Source: an uncultured bacterium
GTDB taxonomy: Bacteria; Bacteroidota; Bacteroidia; Bacteroidales; Muribaculaceae
DNA length: 5,733 nt
Assembly (NCBI GenBank): GCA_946184715.1
Contig: CAMHGU010000150.1
Coordinates: forward strand, 1 to 5,733
Reading direction: 5' to 3'
The notes under the pieces were generated by a model, which saw only the letters and a list, made by a program, of their open reading frames with translations, made no database searches and had not been told where the DNA came from. Positions 3,391 through 5,733 of this stretch are shown one piece after another. Position 1 is the first letter of the stretch, and each line of letters starts with the position of its first letter. The translations under genes and the position numbers were made by a program.

Positions 3391-5733
3391 ATGAGAAAAC
3401 TCCTTCTGACCTTACTATTCGCCGCGGTGACGATGCTTGCCGCGCGAGCCGAAATGCGCTATCAGGGCGACATCAACCTCGACGGCTCCGTCGATGGCAA
3501 CGACGTGTCGATTATGCTCGAGATGGTACTCTCGGGCGGCGTCTCCAATGCTCAAATGGCGGTCGCCGACCTTAACACCGACGGCTCCGTCGATGGCAAC
3601 GACGTGTCGATTCTCCTCGAGATAGTGCTTATGGGCTCGCCCACGCCGCTCTACGAATACCGGACCTTCACGGTGGCGGGCGTGCAGTTCACAATGGTGA
3701 AAGTGCCCGGCGGCTCATTCACGATGGGTGCCACCGCCGAGCAAGGCTCCGATGCCAACAGCGACGAGAGCCCGACTCACTCCGTGACCCTCAGCGAGTA
3801 TATGATAGGTCAGACGGAGGTGACGCAGGAGCTGTGGGAAGCTGTGATGGGCAGCAACCCGAGCAACTTCAGCGGCTCCGGTCTACCGGTGGAGATGGTA
3901 AGCTGGTACGACTGCCAAACGTTTGTCACAAGGCTCAGCGCCTTGACGGGCGAGTCGTTCCGCTTGCCAACCGAGGCAGAGTGGGAGTATGCCGCCCGTG
4001 GCGGCAAGAGTGGCGGCACGAAGTATGCCGGTAGCAGCACCATTGCCGACGTTGCGTGGTATAGCAGCAACTCATCATCCAAAACTCATCCGGTGGCTAC
4101 GAAGCTGCCCAACGCATTGTGGCTTTACGATATGAGCGGCAACGTGCAGGAATGGTGCCAAGACTGGTATAGCAGCTATAGCTCCGCTGAGCAGACCAAT
4201 CCGCAGGGTCCCGCGTTGCCGGGCGCTTACCCTTTCCGAATGTGCCGTGGCGGGGGCTATAGAGATGCTGCCCGTCAATGCCGTGTCTCCAATCGCAGCT
4301 ATAACAATCCGGAGACCCGCACTGATATTCTCGGGCTGCGCCTCGCGATTGGTGAGGACCCCTCGCTGCATTCCTACACTGTCAATGGCGTTACGTTCAA
4401 GATGAAGGAAGTGCCCGGCGGCTCATTCACGATGGGCGCCACCTCCGAGCAGGAATCCGAAGCTGATAGTAATGAGCGACCGATTCACTCCGTGACCCTC
4501 AGCTCCTATATGATAGGGCAGACTGAGGTGACGCAAGAGCTCTGGACCGCCGTGATGGGCAGCAACCCCAGCAATTACGATTTTCTCGACCCAAAAGCGC
4601 CGGTGGAGCATGTGGACTGGTACGATTGCCAAACGTTTATCGCAAAGCTCAACGCCCTTACGGGCGAGACCTTCCGCTTGCCCACCGAGGCGGAGTGGGA
4701 GTATGCAGCTCGCGGCGGTGTAAGCTACCGCCAGAAGTATGCCGGCAGCAACGATATCGATGATGTGGCGTGGTACAGCGGCAACGCTTCCGATACTCCG
4801 CGCCCGGTGGCTACAAAGCAACCCAACGCGTTTGGGCTTTACGATATGAGCGGTAATGTGTGGGAGTGGTGCCTCGATTGTAGTGCAAGCTATACAACCG
4901 CGTCGCAGACCAATCCGTATGGGTCTGGATCAGGCTCTTACCGAGTGTGCCGTGGCGGTAGCCATTACGGCGATGCGACCGACTGCCGTGTCTCCCGTCG
5001 CAACTTTAGCTATACGAAGACCCGCCTCGGTGATCTCGGGCTGCGACTCGCCATTGGTGTTGACCCCTCGCTGCATTCATTTACTGTAAAAGGCGTTACG
5101 TTTAAGATGAAGGAACTGCCCGGCGGCACCTTCACGATGGGCGCCACCTCCGAGCAGGGCTCCGATGCCTATAACGACGAGAACCCGACTCACAGCGTGA
5201 CCCTCAGCAGCTTCTGGATAGGGCAGACCGAGGTCACGCAAGAGCTGTGGACCGCCGTGATGGGCAGCAACCCGAGCAATTTCAGCGGCTCCAACCTGCC
5301 GGTGGAGATGGTCAGCTGGGACGACTGCCAAACGTTTATCACCAAGCTCAACGCCCTCACGGGCGAGACTTTCCGCTTGCCCACCGAGGCGGAGTGGGAA
5401 TTCGCGGCTCGTGGCGGCACGAAGTATGCCGGCAGCGACATCATTGGCGATGTGGCATGGTATAGTGGCAACTCATCGTGGAAAACTCATCCGGTGGCAA
5501 CAAAGCAAGCCAACGTGTGGGGGCTCTTCGATATGAGCGGCAATGTGTGGGAGTGGTGCCAAGACTGGTTCGGCAACTATAGCGCCTCAGGACAGGCCGA
5601 CCCGCAGGGTCCCACGTCGGGCACCGGACGCGTCTACCGTGGCGGTAGCTGGGGCGTCGCCGCAAGGGTCTGCCGTGTCTCCACCCGCAACTCCGCCTAC
5701 CCCACATCCTCCGGCTCCGGCCTCGGCCTGCGC
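3391..5733 (+). CDS. Secreted dockerin-like protein with three tandem FGE-sulfatase (SUMF1-type) modules; candidate DGR target, 3' end outside window
   Basis: The frame runs from ATG 3391 without a stop to the window edge: 781 residues, partial. Order: signal peptide (1-20, ending AARA); dockerin-like domain (25-82); FGE module 1 (93-321), module 2 (329-556) and module 3 (564 to the edge). Each module has VPGGSF/LPGGTF-TMGA, GQTEVTQELW, AVMGSNPSN, FRLPTEAEWE, YDMSGNV-EW and RGG...CRVS...LGLR, all typical of the family. True formylglycine-generating enzymes carry two copper-binding cysteines after RGGS. Here only the second is kept; the first is Asp, Gly or Val, so FGly catalysis is unlikely and a C-type-lectin-like binding role is more probable. 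Module 1 is the most eroded (NALWLYDM and NVQEW instead of NxxGLYDM and NVWEW); module 3 is closest to consensus. It may share the upstream operon or use the TACTTTTG at 3344. Export follows from the signal peptide; the ligand is unknown. Confidence 0.9.
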   Translation, partial: MRKLLLTLLFAAVTMLAARAEMRYQGDINLDGSVDGNDVSIMLEMVLSGGVSNAQMAVADLNTDGSVDGNDVSILLEIVLMGSPTPLYEYRTFTVAGVQFTMVKVPGGSFTMGATAEQGSDANSDESPTHSVTLSEYMIGQTEVTQELWEAVMGSNPSNFSGSGLPVEMVSWYDCQTFVTRLSALTGESFRLPTEAEWEYAARGGKSGGTKYAGSSTIADVAWYSSNSSSKTHPVATKLPNALWLYDMSGNVQEWCQDWYSSYSSAEQTNPQGPALPGAYPFRMCRGGGYRDAARQCRVSNRSYNNPETRTDILGLRLAIGEDPSLHSYTVNGVTFKMKEVPGGSFTMGATSEQESEADSNERPIHSVTLSSYMIGQTEVTQELWTAVMGSNPSNYDFLDPKAPVEHVDWYDCQTFIAKLNALTGETFRLPTEAEWEYAARGGVSYRQKYAGSNDIDDVAWYSGNASDTPRPVATKQPNAFGLYDMSGNVWEWCLDCSASYTTASQTNPYGSGSGSYRVCRGGSHYGDATDCRVSRRNFSYTKTRLGDLGLRLAIGVDPSLHSFTVKGVTFKMKELPGGTFTMGATSEQGSDAYNDENPTHSVTLSSFWIGQTEVTQELWTAVMGSNPSNFSGSNLPVEMVSWDDCQTFITKLNALTGETFRLPTEAEWEFAARGGTKYAGSDIIGDVAWYSGNSSWKTHPVATKQANVWGLFDMSGNVWEWCQDWFGNYSASGQADPQGPTSGTGRVYRGGSWGVAARVCRVSTRNSAYPTSSGSGLGLR
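3463..3636 (+). other. Dockerin type I-like domain (two calcium-binding repeats) within the FGE protein
   Basis: Residues 25-82 hold two dockerin loops: DINLDGSVDGND (27-38) and DLNTDGSVDGND (60-71), each followed by VSI-LE-VL. All five expected calcium ligands are present in both (D27, N29, D31, D35, D38; D60, N62, D64, D68, D71). Dockerins bind cohesins to tether secreted proteins; no cohesin is visible here. The N-terminal position, directly after the signal peptide, is less usual than a C-terminal one. Confidence 0.8.
3480..3612 (+). repeat. Exact 34-bp direct repeat encoding the two dockerin loops
   Basis: Positions 3480-3513 and 3579-3612 are identical over 34 bp and start 99 bp (33 codons) apart. 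They encode DGSVDGNDVSI in each dockerin repeat. Identity at synonymous sites suggests recent duplication or gene conversion between the two halves. Confidence 0.85.
4246..4350 (+). other. Variable-region-like C-terminal segment of FGE module 1
   Basis: It encodes RGG-G-YRDAARQ-C-RVS-N-R... ending LGLRLA. It aligns without gaps to the same segment of modules 2 and 3. Of the 27 codons from 4261 to 4341, 11 end in C and 18 of 81 bases are A. Variable positions include GAT, CAA, AAT, TAT, ACT and ATT, which are not NNC, so there is no sign of recent templating from AAC codons. Confidence 0.6.
4951..5055 (+). other. Variable-region-like C-terminal segment of FGE module 2
   Basis: It encodes RGGS-HYGDATD-C-RVS-R-R... 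ending LGLRLAIG. In the 27 aligned codons, 14 end in C and 14 of 81 bases are A. It differs from modules 1 and 3 at most of the same surface-loop positions while the framework (RGG, C, RVS, R, LGLR) is fixed. The codon pattern is mixed (GAT, TTT, TAT, AAG, GGT), so present-day DGR targeting is not supported. Confidence 0.6.
5635..5733 (+). other. Candidate DGR variable region (VR) in FGE module 3
   Basis: The segment encodes Y-RGGSW-GVA-AR-V-CRVS-T-R-NSAY-PT-SSGSG-LGLR and fits the usual DGR target form RGGSW-NNN-ARN-CRVS-N-R-NNNN-P...LGLR. The residues where a template would carry Asn are read as TAC, GGC, GTC, GCC, GTC, ACC, AAC, TCC, GCC, TAC, TCC, TCC, GGC, TCC and GGC. Every one keeps C in the third position, as expected if A1 and A2 of AAC were rewritten. 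Of 27 codons (5653-5733), 22 end in C and only 8 of 81 bases are A. No template repeat or reverse transcriptase is in the window, so this remains a prediction. Confidence 0.55.

Larger units (their letters stand above)
3667..5733 (+). repeat. Three tandem FGE-module repeats of about 705-708 bp
   Basis: Units start at about 3667, 4375 and 5080; the VPGG/LPGG landmark recurs at 3703, 4411 and 5116 (spacing 708 and 705 bp). Units 2 and 3 share long identical stretches, for example 29 bp over the FRLPTEAEWE codons and 26 bp over WTAVMGSNP. Units 1 and 2 are complete and end in LRLAIG; unit 3 is cut by the window edge. The linkers are nearly identical (DPSLHS then Y/F-TV-GVTFKMKE), so modules 2 and 3 arose by in-frame duplication of a module plus linker. 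Confidence 0.9.

Noticed and set aside
4114..4140. Frameshift in module 1 at NALWLYDM
   Set aside because: Compared with module 2 the bases differ only by substitutions (TTGTGG against TTTGGG); the frame is kept before and after.
3810..5471. Several minus-strand open frames opposite the FGE modules (for example 4423-4821 and 5190-5471)
   Set aside because: They recur because the FGE modules are repeated; they are antisense shadows without start signals or recognisable domains.
3391..5733. Active formylglycine-generating (sulfatase-maturing) enzyme
   Set aside because: The first copper-binding Cys after RGGS is replaced in all three modules, and no sulfatase gene is nearby.
1..5733. A DGR template repeat, reverse transcriptase or Avd within the window
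   Set aside because: I found no A-rich near-copy of 5635-5733 and no reverse-transcriptase motif (such as YxDD in context) in any supported frame.
1..5733. CRISPR array, tRNA, rRNA or insertion sequence
   Set aside because: No regularly spaced short repeats, no tRNA or rRNA-like segments, and no transposase or terminal inverted repeats were seen; the repeats present are within coding modules or are paired operator-like sites.

Overview
The window looks like a chromosomal fragment from a Bacteroidales bacterium of fairly high GC. I favour a Muribaculaceae- or Prevotella-like gut lineage, but the family cannot be fixed from the sequence alone. Three things point there. Promoter-like octamers of the Bacteroidota -7 type (TAnnTTTG) lie just upstream of genes, and Shine-Dalgarno sites are absent. 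The lipoprotein has an acidic run right after its lipidated cysteine. The regulator has a periplasmic-TPR / transmembrane / AraC layout common in that phylum.

Layout. Positions 12-1664 (minus strand) encode a membrane-anchored TPR regulator with a cytoplasmic AraC-type DNA-binding domain. Positions 1665-2030 are a divergent intergenic region holding a promoter for each direction and two pairs of direct repeats that look like operators. Three plus-strand genes follow: a DUF805 membrane protein (2031-2552), a probable surface lipoprotein overlapping it by 4 bp (2549-3337), and, 53 bp later, a large secreted protein (3391 to beyond 5733, open at the right edge). The large protein has a signal peptide, a two-repeat dockerin-like calcium-binding domain and three tandem FGE-sulfatase (SUMF1-type, C-type-lectin-like) modules.

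Main point of interest. The C-terminal segment of each FGE module has the form RGGS-x(7)-C-RVS-x-R...LGLR, the position occupied by the variable region in many diversity-generating retroelement (DGR) target proteins. In the third module (5635-5733) the positions expected to vary are almost all NNC codons and the stretch is poor in adenine. That is the footprint left when AAC codons of a template repeat are rewritten by adenine-specific mutagenesis. The first two modules do not show it. No reverse transcriptase, accessory protein or template repeat is in the window; if the reading is right they should lie just past the right edge. The FGE modules lack the first of the two copper-binding cysteines of true formylglycine-generating enzymes, so I read them as binding scaffolds, not catalysts.

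Working model (inference): the TPR-AraC protein senses an envelope signal and controls the divergent DUF805 / lipoprotein / dockerin-FGE cluster. The last gene then encodes an exported, possibly diversified, ligand-binding protein whose dockerin may attach it to a partner at the cell surface.
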